Positions 25,501-40,500 of a DNA stretch of 64,000 bases are shown here, in pieces. How positions within the stretch are numbered: the stretch's first letter is position 1; each line of letters begins with the position of its first letter. The notes beneath the pieces were generated by a model. The model worked only from the letters and a program-made list of their open reading frames with translations. It did not search any database and was not told the DNA's origin. The stretch spans positions 6,408,501 through 6,472,500 of the forward strand of contig CM034388.1 of NCBI GenBank assembly GCA_019925095.2, read 5' to 3'. The position numbers and the translations under genes were made by a program. The stretch comes from Dendrolimus kikuchii. Lineage: Eukaryota; Arthropoda; Insecta; Lepidoptera; Lasiocampidae.

Positions 25501-28500
25501 TTGTAAATATCGATATGTGGGAACAATTATATGGTAATAGATATTTTAAACTGTTTGTTTCATGAATAAAATACTGCCTCTGGTGTTGCAAATGAAAAAA
25601 AGTATTTTTTATTTCTTGACCTAGAAATAAAATAATAAGTTGCCTTTTCAGGTCCAGAGCCGCCAACCAACCCGGTGGGCCCGCGCGGTTCCCCGCCTCC
25701 GGGCGCGGCCCCCCGCCACCGGCTGGTGGTCTCGCGCGGGGAGAAGCCCCCCATTGCGAGGGCGCCGCCCCACGAACAGACCCTCGTCAAGGTAACTACT
25801 AGTTTGCTCTGATCTAATTGTTAGCAATTACAGATTATCATAGGATGCAATGTTTTAAAAAGCGCGTTGCATTTTATTAATCTATACTATAATAAACGCC
25901 AGTCTAATACAGTCATAAATATGTCAACGGTTTAAGGAGTTTATAAAATGCATTTAAATATGTGAAAAAAATTAGGGAGGCTAATGCGGGGACCAGCAGA
26001 TTCTGAAAATACAATTTTTGAATTTTTGTCTGTCTGTCTGTTAGAGCATCAAGTGCAAACAGTAGTTTTTACTGAATGGATTTAAATGAAACTCGACATA
26101 ATGCTAGCTTATATCCCGGGCGTAACTTAGGATATTTTATTCCGTTAAATTAAAGTGTTTCCTTAGAGTAGACAAATTAGCAAAATAGATGGCGCTGCAA
26201 TCGCGTCTTTTCAATACGGTATTACACCATTTTTTTAGAATGTAGCATAATTTGATCCTTTAGTAGTAATAAGCCACCGGAATATTTATTTTATGAAATT
26301 TTTAAAATTGCATTTAAATTTTAAATCTGAATTTCCGCGCGAAAACGCTATCCACCATTTTGATATGTCCACTATACTATAAACATTTTACTGTCAATTG
26401 AATATAAACAACAACACAATACTATAAGTTTTATCTATGCAGAGTACTTTTAGTTTTCTATTATAGGTATTTTATATGGTTACTAGAACAATAATAAGAA
26501 ATAATATAATGTTAGTATTATTTCTTTGGGAAACTTTCACTTAAACTAAATATTTAAAGATGTAAAGTGATGATTATCATTACATAGTTTTTTCTCACCT
26601 AGTAATTGTTCATGGAAGCCTACTGGGGCATACCATGTAAAAAAAAACGCGCCTCCAGACTCTACTTCATAGGTGGTGGAGAAAGGGTCGATAATAATTT
26701 AATTTTCAATACTTAGCACATTTATAAAATAGATAATAGTAGTTATATCCAAATCAATTTTATCCGTGCAGGAACAGAGAAAGAATACAATTTCCTGCGG
26801 CCGGACGGCTTGTCCTAAGAGGCGACAAAAGAACTCACAGCCAGGTGGTAGGGTATTAGCCTGGCTCGATGGCTAAAACCCCTAGTCTAGAGTATGCCGC
26901 CATAACAGCCTTAAGTTGTGTTCCGGCATTAGTGGCCAAGTTCCTGTCTATTTTAAGAGAGCAGCAGCGCAATTGTAACACCTTTAATGTTGCAAATGTC
27001 TATAGGCGATGGTAACCGCTTTCCATCAAGTGGACCATCTGCCTGTCTGCTGATCTCATGCAATAAAAGATTGCAATATAGATTTTTGTTTATATTTTAT
27101 TATATGGGTTTGTAGTTGTTGTAATTTGTTTTGTGCATGAATAAATTTAAAAAAATTACAAGAATAAAAAAAAAACATATAATGTTTTCTTCATATTCAA
27201 GAACCCGGTCAACTTCGGAGTGCTGTAGAACCCAGATAAATTAATAAAATAAAACTTTGTAGTGGAAATGATGTGTTAAAAAATCCTGTTTAAGATTGCT
27301 CTGATGTCATTTCATTGTAAAATGACCAAAAAAATTATAACGTCCAAAAGAAAATATGTTAAAAAAAAATCAGTTATTGGTTATAACTTTTTTATTTTCC
27401 ATTTTACGATAAACAGTATATATAAGAATAAAGTTGTAGATAATAAAAATAATAAATGTAATAAAATTGCGTCCTCTGAAAAACGCAACCCTATATGTAA
27501 CTTTTCAACAACATGTCATTCATTGTATTACTACAAATCAGGTTGGCTCGATTTCCCTCTGTTTTGCTGGGCAGTTGTGTAGACTATAATATATGGACTT
27601 AGTTTCTTTTTTATTGTAGTGAATTTAAAAATAAAGATTTAGGTCTAAAAAAATACAGAATCCTTTAAGCAAAAATATGGTATTAATAGTAATAAAATCT
27701 CATTAGAAATCATCATTCATATTTCATAAGTTTTTTTTTAGTTTACTATCCATAGTTATTATACATTCTTTAAAGCATAAAAATGTCAATTTAGTTCATG
27801 GGGTTTTTAGCTTATGCCACTTTTAATGTGAACTGTATAGTAGAATGTGGCCTTTCGAGTTTTCACAAGAACTCCATGGCATGGCGTCAGTTGTTGCCTA
27901 TTCAACTATTATTGTAACAATTCAACTGTGCTACCTATACGAAGAGTTATATATCAGAATTGGCTGTATGGACTAAGATTGCCTTGCCTGCCTTTGTGGC
28001 GAATTCTACTACTAGTACTTATGCCACTTTTTCATACATACATACATACATACATAACTTCACGCCAGTTCCCTTGTGGGGTAGGCACGAACAACAGAGC
28101 GCCATTTAGGCTTATTCTTACACACCTCACTTGCCTCTTTGACATTCATAACTCTTGTCATGCAAGCTTGTGTGTTCTTAAGGCTCCTGACATCACCTTC
28201 TGCTAGTACATGATCAATTTGATCATGGAACGCCTTCCACGACTTCTGCATCCATCCACTTTTGCATTGTATATCTGTTTAGTCATTCTTTCATCATGCA
28301 TTCTTTCCACATGCCCGAACCACCGGAGCATTCCTTTCCTTACCTTCACCCCGACTTTTCATCTGGGATAATGTAGTTATTGACTGTTTCAGACAGATGT
28401 AGCGATGAGTTTAATGCGTTACTTGTGATGTGATATTGTTATTAATTGATAATGACGTTTAATAATGACACATCGCTACCTTCATGCCACTTTTTCATCT

Positions 28501-31500
28501 GGGATAATGTAGTTATTGACTGTTTCAGACAGATGTAGCGATGAGTTTAATGCGTTACTTGTGATGTGATATTGTTATTAATTGATAATGACGTTTAATA
28601 ATGATACATCGCATACACGTACATTAGTACGTGTAAGCTCCATTATCGCATACACGTACGTTGGTATGTGTATGCAACAATGGAGCTATAATTTTTAAGC
28701 GATTTTTACCATTACTTAAATACATTTTCATCATATATATATATATATATATATAAACCTAATTAAGTTTTCACGTAAGTAACATAGAGCTATACCTAAG
28801 GATTTCTACGCGGCGCAGCCGAGGGGAAAACACTAGTTGAATAAAATGTGTAACTTGCATAGCATACTATGTGTTAAAAAGGGTGAGGAATTTTGAATGT
28901 TAGATAATAATATTCACAGTTTAGTTTAACAAAGCTTTAAAAAGCACATAGTCTATTGAAAATTAGATAATAGCCTAAATGAAAAATACTATAAATAAGA
29001 ATGTTGCACCCAGTATGTTAACATGTTGCCTTGGTCTTGGTGGTTTGTAAATTTACGTTTGCAACATCTGTCCTAATACACTTATAAAATACTAGCTGAT
29101 GCCCGCGACTTCGTCCGCGTGGTATTTATTATTCCTTGAAAGCTCTTTAAGTAATTAAAGTTTTATAAACTATAACACAGGAACTCTTTAATTTTTCGGT
29201 ATCAAAAGTATCCTATATGTTGACCAGGGATATAAGCTACCACCATACAAAATTTCATTTAAATCGGTCCAGTCGTTTCGGACATTAGCCCGTACAAACA
29301 AACAAACAAAAAGTTTGAAAAAAATATAAATTAGTTCTATTTCATTTCTTACATCCCCCTGACTCGGTTTTTAGCATTTTTTTTCATTGTACAGAAATTC
29401 GACCTCTACAGTTTTATTATAAGTATATAGATAAAATATCATGCTGGAACTTACTATTATTGTAGGTTTTGCCTCTGACGGAACTCCTCGAGGAACCAGT
29501 CGATCAACTGCCAAGGAGACGCGATAGACGTGGCGACTCTGTGAGTATCTCTTAGTTTGTTTCTACTTTAATTTGTGTAAATAAATTAAGAAAATATAGA
29601 TTTCTTTTCATTGTATACCATTAAAGAAAACTTACAATGTATTAAGAGTTACAACAGTTAAAAAATTTAGATTCCAAAATAAAAGAAAGTTTTGTAGGGG
29701 TAGTGCGTATCGAAATCAGTTTCACATACATTTTCTCGCTTGTGATCGCCCAGATGGCTAACCTAAGCTAAGCTAAATTACATTTGAATAGATAACTACA
29801 ATTAACAAAGGAAACATAATGACAGGTTTTCACGAATAAGCTGTTCATTTATAAGTAAAATGCAGACGTAAAAAAGTCACCGAGATACTTAGTCACTGTT
29901 GTAAAGTTTTAGGCTTAGACACCACTTGGCGCCTGAAATACTAAACACAAACAAGTCGATGTCATTGTACTTACTTACATTGTATAAATAATTACTTGCT
30001 CGCACTAGAAATGAAGTCTGTCTATAATTTGTTAAACTTAAAGTTCCATTAATAGGTTGATTAAACCGTATGCACTTCCCTGTAATATTAAAGTGGACCA
30101 CCTTGCTTAGAAGAACTGGAGACCCAATGTTGGACAAGATAATTTTTGTTAGCAGCAAAAAATCAGCAATATTTTGTCGTTTTTTAAGAGAATATTAATA
30201 AATTGCTTTAATTCAGTTACGAGACAAAGACGAGCGCAGGCGCCGTCGGTCTCGGTCGTGGGAGCGGCGCGCGAGGCCGCGGCGGCATATTAGGGACAAT
30301 GAACACAACAACGACCAGAGACGGTTCGAGAACAGCAGGTACGTCGTTTCATTCACGCGAACTGTCTTGTGTAGTATTCCGTATATTCCCATAGCGATAA
30401 GTATTTCTATTGACTCCCATGTTGGCATTCAAGGCCCTCGAAGCGCTCTGAAGTCATGTCTTCTAACGATCGGGTGGCGCTGTTTTCATTTCACTCCATT
30501 CATACATTCGAATTGGCGTATCCGACTCGACTTTATACTTCTGACTTTCGACACCCGGGTACTTGATAATAAATGACTTGATTTCGATTTATATACATAA
30601 TAAATTACAGTTGGATATGGAAGAAAGAGCATGAAAGTAGAGTAAACGCGGTCGAGATGCGAGCACTGCGCAAAATCTGCGGAGTGACGCTCGCGGACCG
30701 CGTTCGTCATACCGAAGTAAGAAAGAGAGTTGGTCTGAAAGAGAGTGTCGGGGTGAAGGTAAGGAAAGGAATGCTCCGGTGGTTCGGGCATGTGGAAAGA
30801 ATGCATGATGAAAGAATGAATAAACAGATATGCAATGCAAAAGTGGATGGATGCAGAAGTCGTGGAAGGCCACGACACACTTTCCATGATCAAATTGATC
30901 GTGTACTAGCAGAAGGTGATGTCAGGAGCCTTAAGAACAGACGAGCGTGCATGACAAGAGTTATGAATGTCAAAGAAGCAAGTGAGGTGTGTAAGAATAA
31001 GCCTAAATGGCGCTCTGTTGTTCGTGCCTACCCCGCAAGGGAACTGGCGTGAAGTTATGTATGTATGTATAAATTACAGAAGGCCACCATCAAGATCCCC
31101 ATCACCACGTGGTAGATATAGGAACAGGAGTCCACCAGCAGGAGAAAGACAACCGAGCAGATCTAGGTATGTTGCTTTTAGTTAGGGAACCATAAGGTTT
31201 TTAAAATATTTAGTAAAATTCTTACTATTTAAAACATATGTTTCAAAATACAATCAGACATACATTGAAAGTCCTTATGGTTTCTTATTATAAAATATAT
31301 ATTATAGGTAAGATGGGTTGTGACGACGACAATTACGGACGACGTCATAATTTGTGGTGTGAAAGAGAACATATGCCAAAATGGAGAAGTTTGGAAAGAA
31401 AACACTAACTGTGCCGATCATAAATGATTGGGAGAAGGTGAAGGAAAAGAAGTACATAATTTAAATTTGCAGGTCGAGATCACCGGCGCCACTGCGCGAA

Positions 31501-34500
31501 AGAGAGCATGAGCGCGAAAGAGACAGAATGCGGGTGCCCCGCGAGATAGAGCGAGACAGAATGTCCAGGGACAGGGAGCATAGGGAAAGGATATCGCGGT
31601 CTAGAGATAGAGAGCGGTGAGTTATGCAAAATAATAAATTTTGATATGAGTTTTGTTGTGAAGATTAAAAAATTCTATATAAACTTATTTTGGTTTAGAC
31701 AATTTAATTATTGTTCTATTAGTAATATCCTCACGCAATAATCTTTCTGATTTTATATACAAGTCGAGTATATAATTCAATATTATTTAATATCATGTGT
31801 TTACATGTAAAATGAAACTACATACATTACCTTAATTACCCCCCAAAATCTCCTCAGTATTTTAATATACTTTTAAATATAGTTCACGTGAGAGATCACG
31901 CGACCGTTCTCGAGGTTCAACATCCCCACATCCTGAGACGAGGCTGGAACTCAACGACCCTTACAAGAGAAGATGTAGGGACTTTGACGGTGAGTTCATT
32001 CCTATTTAATTTATATATGCTTTCACGGAATAATTATGGGCCCGATTTACCTGAAACTGGGATATATGTAAGTTCCATATCTAGGATGGAAATAGGATAC
32101 TTTCATCCTGAAAAAGGGATAGATTTTGCGATAGATTTATGTAAAGGTTATCCCAGAAAGTAGGATAGGTTTTGTTTTTTTTGTACATACATACATATAT
32201 ACATAACTTCACGCCAGTGATCTTGCGGGGTAGGCACGAACAACAGAGCGCCATTTAGGCTTATCCTTACACACCTCACTTGCTTCTTTGACATTCATAA
32301 CTCTTGTCATGCACGCTCGTGTGTTCTTAAGGCTCCTGACATCACCTTGTTTTTTTTGTGTTATGTCGTTATTTTGGTCATTTTTGTCACTTTTCTAATT
32401 TATGTAGGTTAAAGATAGATAGACAGGGGATAGATAACTAAAACCAGAACAGGTTGAAATAGGACATGAAATTTTCTTTAGGTGACCAATCATTTCTCAA
32501 GTTTATAGTTATAAATAAATATTCATCATTTATAAAAAAATGCAATAGTAACTCGATCTGTCTGTTAATCTTTTATGGAAAGACTATTGGAAGTACAGGG
32601 CTGGATCATTCTTGTCGTAATTTTGTTTAAACATAGTATTAATACTCGAAATGGAAATAAATACTTTTCTTGCCGGGAGATGGCATAGTCTGCGATATAA
32701 AATGAAGTGAATCTTTCGGGGACTAATGGCACTACATAAAAAATTAATACAATATAAACTGTGTTAACGCCTGCTCATTAAACAAGAGGTAGGCACTAGA
32801 GTTTGACCCGCGGCGTATCCGCGGGGTAAACTAGTTCGTTTATATTTTCTTATCCAAGCTAAGTTATTTGTAAAACACAAATATTGTATGCTCTAAGATA
32901 TGCAAGTAATGTTTATTTTATGGGTAATATAATATGAACAATTCTGAGATTGTATCCAAAACACTCAGATGGTAATGAATTACTGTAAGTTCATTTATGA
33001 AATTTACTGTGCTATGCCAATTGTATCCAGGACCTGTGTGTTCCAGTGAGCCCATTTAGGGGCATAGGGTTAGGACCACCCAAGCACACGGATCGTCATT
33101 AAAAGAAAAAGAGCAAATAATAAGAAATATTATAGACATAGTATTTCTTATTTGTCATAATAAAAAACAAAGTTCAACAGAAGAACATTTTTTTATAGAC
33201 TTGATAACATTAAGTCGAAAATTAAAGGTGATGTATGGAATAAGAGTGAAAATAAACGGCTTTTTTTTGTTTACTTAAAAACAATCTTATATCAATAGAT
33301 TTTGTACACGGACGCTAATCTTTATTAGTTAGTTATAAAATATTAGAACGGTGTACGTGTTTTTATTTCAGAGAAGGGTTACTGCATGCGCGGCGATCTG
33401 TGTCAATGGGACCACGGAGCTGATCCCGTGGTGCTCGAGGACGCCGCTCTTACCAGGGTCTTTGCGAACCCACCATTAGTGCCTGGTCAGTATCATTATT
33501 ATTAAGTTTGGGGAGTCGTTTCTTTGAGGATATGCATAAATTATGTCGCTCTTCTTCTACTTTGAATTACACTGCACTTTCTTGAGCGTCGATAAAACAG
33601 TATCGGATAGATTACATAAGACTACTGTCGATAAAACATTTTGGATTACAGTGGATAATAATTTAGAAATGGATGTTAGTAATTTGTCTCCAGCCTTATT
33701 ATACAACCCACGATTGTATAATATCTTCATAAACTTCATATTATTTTTTATATGACACGTAGATCATAACAATTTCGTTAAGTCTTTACAACCATTGGTT
33801 TGTCAGCAAATCTTATAAAGCCATTTATGTCTGTCTTTACACATTTTTCACTGATTAATGTGTATTTTCATCAGAATACAACCCTCTGACACCTGATATC
33901 TGGTGCGGAGGTGGTCCGTTCGCGGCTTACCCTCCACCGCATCCGCACCCTCATCATCCGCACGCGCCCAGGGAGCTGATACCTATACCCAGGTAAGGAA
34001 TTTCTTTTTAGGGAATATTCTTTTATTATTTTTATTTTTTATATACAGATAGAATAAAAATTTAATTACAAAATAAATGTTTTTAAATTACCATTAGATT
34101 GGAGCGATTTAAACTTCGCTTTTTGTAGACGCTGACGTCACACAACGACGTTGATATTTTGTAAACTATTAAAATATGTTGTAAACTGAGCTTTTGTTTT
34201 GTATTTTGATGTCAAGATTCAATCAGCACGTTTAGTGATTTCAATTCAGGCTTGTTTTTAATACTTTTATTAATGACTACAATTAAACCCTAGGCAATAA
34301 ATAGCTTTATTTTATTTACACAAAAACTTAATTCTAATTTTTACATATAATAATACAGAAACTAAGTATACGTAGTCTAGACAACTGCTCAACAAAACAG
34401 ATGAGTCAAAGCCAATCTGATTTAAAGTAATACAATCAAGGACATGTTGTTTATGACAATATAGGTATTTGTTTCTAAATTGGAAAAACGCGATTGCAAC

Positions 34501-37500
34501 GCCATCTATTTAGCTAATCCATCTATTGTATGGAAACGTCATTTATCGGAATAAAAAGTATCCTAAGTTACATCCCGGGATGTAAGTTTGTCCAGTGTCG
34601 TTTAAATCCGTTCAATAGTTTTCATGTGATGTTCTAAAAGACAGACAAAAATTCTATAAATTGCATTTTCGGAATCTGCTGGTCCGAATTAGCCCCCTGA
34701 TTTTTTACACTTTTAAGCATATTGTTCAAACTCAAACCATTTTAGATTGATTATAGTATATATAAAATGCGAACAAAAAATAAAGTTCTACAGCCAAATG
34801 GAAACCGTAGCAATTGATAGATATTGCCTCTGCAGAACCCTTTACAGCGAGTGGACTGCTACGCACTTGGGTGGTGTTTGTTAATGATAATTTTAATTTA
34901 ATCTGATGTAATAGTTGGTTTCTATTATCTTATTATTCATTCTTTTAGCTTCCCATTGTTAGAAAATTTACATTATTTGTTTGTCTAATTTTAACCAGTA
35001 GTAAGGCAATTTAATGGATAGTAAGATCTAGAAATCAGGCATAATTGTATAATAAATTACAAAACAGAATAGAAAGTTAATGGTTTATTGATTTTTCTTT
35101 TGTAGAGTCAGACATGAAATCCCCCCGTCAATAGGCGCGTCCATCCCTCCCCCGCCTCCCCTTTCTCGACCTCCACCTCCCAACAAGAAGGCCTTCGACT
35201 TCGGCCGGCTTGGCCCGAGGCCTCCCCTGCCGCCATTAGGCCACAACTGCTCGCTAGAAGTAAGAAAAGTGCCGAGGGGTTTGAACGATATCACCCATCT
35301 GAACAATCATTTCTGCAAGTTTGGCAAGATTGTCAATATACAGGTAAGAAATATAAATTCTAAAATTATCAACACATAAAAGAGCAGGCACTAAAACAAT
35401 TTACTTTACAATTATTTTAAATACTGCTTTAAATATAAATACGTTCTACGACTCGTTATAATTATACTGTCATAACTTTGTATGTTCATACACTTTTACA
35501 AAACTAATAATTCCTCACGATGTACCTGCGCAGTAGAACAATTTTAATAACGAGCCACAGTGTACGGTTCGCGTGAGCGGAACAGAGCTAAGAATGCATA
35601 GCAAGCAAAACTATGCCATTTCCCCTTGGGAATAAAGTTCAATATAGATTATTTACATGTCGAACACTGGTTTGCAGTGCCGATCGGAATTATAAGTTGC
35701 GTAAAACTGATTTGACTGCCATCTGTCGTATCAAGTGTAATCTAACATAATAATACGTAGAGCTGTTTTATCAATAGATTCTTACTGATAATGCTAAGGA
35801 AAACATAGCGTAATACAGTTTAAAGGTATTATTTAATTTATTTTCATATTATTTTTTTTAGCTTTGTTACGATGGTGATCCAGAAGCAGCGTTGATAACT
35901 TTTTCGAACCCGACTGAGGCGAATGTTGCGTACAAGAGTACCGAGGCGGTACTAAACAACAGATTTATCAAAGTTTTCTGGCATAATCCCGAGGTTAGTA
36001 TCTATGTGTATACAAATCCATAAATATACTAATATATAAAATTCTCTGTATTTTGCACGGATTTAATTCAACAATTTGATAACAGCGATGAAATTCTGAC
36101 CCGGTTATTATATTGCGGCAGTATTGATTATGGTGATAAGCTTTATTTACATTTTATTTTATTTTTTGCTTGTCAAAGAAGCAAGTGAGGTGTGTAAGAA
36201 TAAGCCTAAATGGCGCTCTGTTGTTCGTGCCTACCCCGCTAGGGAACTGGCGTGAAGTTATGTATGTATGTATGTATGTTATTTTATTGGGACAACAAAT
36301 AGCTACATTTAAAAAATTATACAGAAGGTTGCAACCTATCACTGGAATTGGTGTCTTGAACATTTTTTCTCTATATATCAACAATTAGCCGTCAGACTTT
36401 TGATAATGATGATGAAAGCTGTATAGTTTCTAGAAAAAGGGGCTTTTATTACAAGTTACACATTTGAAGAGCACTTCGTAGTTTGTCCATGTTTGATATT
36501 ATTTTTCTCTTTATAGAATAAACAGGAGAACCAAGCACCATCCGGCCAACAGGCAGGCAAACCCGTGGAACGCAATAGTATGCAGCACCCGATGTCGCAT
36601 AACAAGGTTCTAATCAACAGGGATAATATCAAAGCCACGGCTGATAACAAACAACAGATCAGTGAAAAGGTATGATAACACATTGGTATATAGAAACTTT
36701 ATTTCAATAATTGTTCCATTCGTATTAAGAGTGATCTTAGTTATGTAAACAAAAATTCTATCCGTGCAGGAACGGAGAAAGAATACAATTTCCTCTGGCC
36801 GGGCGGCCTGTCGTAAGAGGCGACTTAACAACCCACAGCCAGGTGGTAGGGCATTTGCCCGACTGGATGGCTACCACCCCTGGTCTAAAGTATGTCGCCA
36901 TAACAACCTTGAGTTGTGTTCCGTCATTAGTGACCAGGTTCCAGTCTCCCTTAAGAGAGCAGCAGCGCATTTGTAGCAACTTTGCTGTTGCAAATGTCCA
37001 TAGGCGATGGTAACCGCTTTCCATCGAGTGGGCCGTCTGCCTGTCTGCTGATCTCCTGCAATAAAAAAAAAATGGTGGTATTTGAGATCATGACGATTCC
37101 CATAAAAAGCTGTCTAGAGCAGTCGAAAGAATATTGTTTACAAAGATGTATTATTAATATTAAAGATAAATTATGCTTAGATATATAGATAACTATGTCT
37201 AATTCAATATTGAAATTAATTTTCAAAATTTAAAATTCTGTGTATTTCATAAACTAGAAAACCTGGTAATTATTTGTGAACACTTAGTGATATGGAAGAA
37301 AGAAAGAAAAAAAAAATTTGAAGAAATAGCGACGTACTTCATTGCTGACATGCATCTTAAAAGTAAAAACATATTTTGAGAAATTGGACGCCACATTTTT
37401 AGCAAACAAGGTTTGCATTCAGCTTATTGCTGTGCGGACCATAATATCCGACACAATGCTTACTTTCAGCGCAAACCTTCCTTTTGGCGTAATGCTAAAA

Positions 37501-40500
37501 TGACCCGAATATTTTATGAATTGAATTTAAAAACTATTTAATTTGTAAATAATAATATATACCTACATAGAATAAACATGTCGGGTTCACGCCGGGAGGG
37601 AACGAATGACGCTCCGAGAATAACACAATAATAATCTGAAATATTATAATCAATGTTTATTACACTAGAATTATTACAATTACGACATTTAATATTGCTC
37701 AATAATACACAGAAATATTAGGACAACTCCAAGAGTTGCATCCACGCTTATCAAGTGTCCAGCAGCAATTTGCCCTTCAAGAATACTGTGATTATCAAGC
37801 AGTCATTATCGACCACATTATATTATGTGCTCCTCGTCCAAGACTACTAATGTAGACTGTCGGTTGAAGACTCGTAGACTGTCGGTTTAAGACTGCCCCT
37901 CCTCTGCCCGAACACCGCGTATTTAACAGGTCCTCGTAGCGCGCCGCAGTGACACCATCCGGTAATGTTGTGGCGCCACTTCAGTTACACTTCCTTCATA
38001 AAACGAACTTCCGCCATACGTATTAACTACCAACATCCGGTTACTCCATTTCCGATATCCGTTAGCTTAATAATAAATGCTTCTACATTGACATCCGGTT
38101 AAACAACTTCCGAATACTACATGAAAGAATACTCTATCCGGTTATTGAATACTTCCGTTATATGGTTATTTTATAATAACAAATACGATTCCTACAAACA
38201 TATATAGATATAAATAACCATAGATATAAACATAAAAGTGGAGTTCGTTGTTACATTGCAAATTAATTCATTTGTACAGTGATACTCCTTGTGATCCAGT
38301 CTTGTAAACCTTAACATTCATTCTTTTGCCCTAATATTGGTAGTAAAAGGAGTTTCTGTCATATAAGTAACGCAAATGAGTGGTTAGTAAGAGAGAAACG
38401 GCACCATATGATGCATTTACAATCTGATAAAATAAATTCCAGGAAAAAGAAACAGCCAATGGTCAAGAACCGAAAAAGGATCCTGTAAAACCGGTGGAGA
38501 AGAGTAAACTAGTTAAAGAGCAATACGCGAGGGCTGAAGCGCTTCTGCGAACTCAGCTGAGGCAGCAGAGGCTGCTAATACAGAAACTGGAGTCTGGTAA
38601 GAACTGAAATAAAATTTAACGTAATTTTAATAAAAAAGAAAGTGAGCTTTCATATCTAACAGATTGGATTGAAAGACGAATTCACATGTTGTACTATTAC
38701 ACTACATGATTCATGTTCATATATTCATTTTAATAAAATAAAGTTTAATTATTTATTAATTTCACTCATCATACACATTCACTCATTTGTCAAGTCACTC
38801 TTCTAATTTTCTGAAATGCGCATATACATTAATTATTCACTTGTTTAGGCTTACAGCATTAATTTTCTACTTGTTCAATCATTCACTCTTTGACATCTTA
38901 AATGATTAAAATGTTATTTTGTTAATATGATCAATTTGAAATCGGAATAGATGGGGTTCATGTGATGGAAAGTGGCCACTGTCCCCTGAGAATGTTTGCA
39001 ACACCAGCAGCCTTGTAAATCTATTGCCGGTTTGGAAAAATTACAATGTTCTTCTATATCTTACTTTTTATTCTTTCGCTTTGACATTTGTAGAAAAAAG
39101 ACATTACTTTTATGGAGTTTATCACATTTTAACAAGTAGTAAGACAAACAAAATTCTTCAGGTTTCGTGACTAGTGCACATAATGAAACTACGTTTTCAC
39201 GGTGTTGAATTAGATTAGGTTCCCATAGAGTAAATAACAACCATAAACAAAAATTTAAACTGAATAATCGAAATGAACAATTTCGTGGTAAGATAAATAA
39301 AAATTTTAACATTATTCATTGATACTTGACATCTTTGTCTTCCGTGATAACAGCTACTGAAAAGGGGCCGAAACGTCGGAATAAAATAAAATACTGTACT
39401 TAAAACTGTGAAAACGTAGTATTTAAGTTCTTATAAATGAACACAATCGGGATTTAAAGCTAGGATGATGATGATGACTATAAAATGTAATTGTTGTCTA
39501 CAGGTAACGTTAAAGATCCACAACGTGCGGCCTTAATTGAAGCAATAAATTCGTCACAAGAGGGCATTGAGAAGCTGCAGAAGGAATTGGTCGCCTACAC
39601 TGGCATGATAGCGCAGATAAAGGTAGGTTTTGATATAGTACTTATATTATATGACTCGTGTACAAGTTCCTTATGGGAATTAATGTCTATATACCGTAAA
39701 TTATTCCATTGTTAGCACCACCCAAGAATTGGCATTCTCTCAATTTATTCAAGATATTAAGAAATCTAAATATTATTTATTTAGTAGCCATACAATAATA
39801 ATATTTTATATTAAGGGCTGACTTTTCAGTCATCAGATAAAAGTTATTCATAGAATAAAGTATAACATGGCAAACTTAAAAAATGTCAGTTGCATGAATA
39901 AATCAGTTGAATGGTATCAATTTTTATTCACTAGGTTAATTAATTTATTTGACTGATAACTCTTACTAGATGATTGAAAAATTTACTCAAATAGTAATAC
40001 TATTAAATAAAGGGCCGATTCTTCAAGCACCAGATAAGAATTATTCATGGAATAAAATACAACATGGATAAATTAAAAATTACAGTTACACGAAGAATAA
40101 TACATTTGAATTGTTTCATTTCTGAATATATTCAGGTTATAATTTATTCGACAGATAACTTTTATTTGATGAATGAAAAATCGGCCCTAATAGTAATAAT
40201 ATTATTCTAATTGTATGGTTACAAAATAAAAATAATCAAGATTCCTTGTTATCTTGAATAAATTGACGGGATGCTAATCATTTGGGTGCCAACAATGGTA
40301 TAGGTTACTGTTATTTTAATAAAGTAGTAAAACCATACAATGGCCAATTATCCGTCCCGGATAGATATATAATAGAAGATTACTAGAAATAAAAAATTGA
40401 AAGTAAAAATGTTACACTGAAAAAGCTCCTAAATCCAACACTTCTCTCGAGGGTGCCATAAACCTTGCTTTGATATAGAATTACATCACTGTATTGTCAA

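Noticed and set aside
25560..25790. 76-codon minus frame rich in Gly
   Set aside because: It is antisense to the GC-rich swm exon 4.
28611..28686. A CRISPR-like or tRNA-like structure
   Set aside because: There are only two different hairpins without regular spacers, no tRNA arms or T-loop consensus, and the genome is animal.
30486..30893. 135-codon and 94-codon minus frames
   Set aside because: They are antisense shadows of the RTE reverse-transcriptase fragment at 30611-31052.
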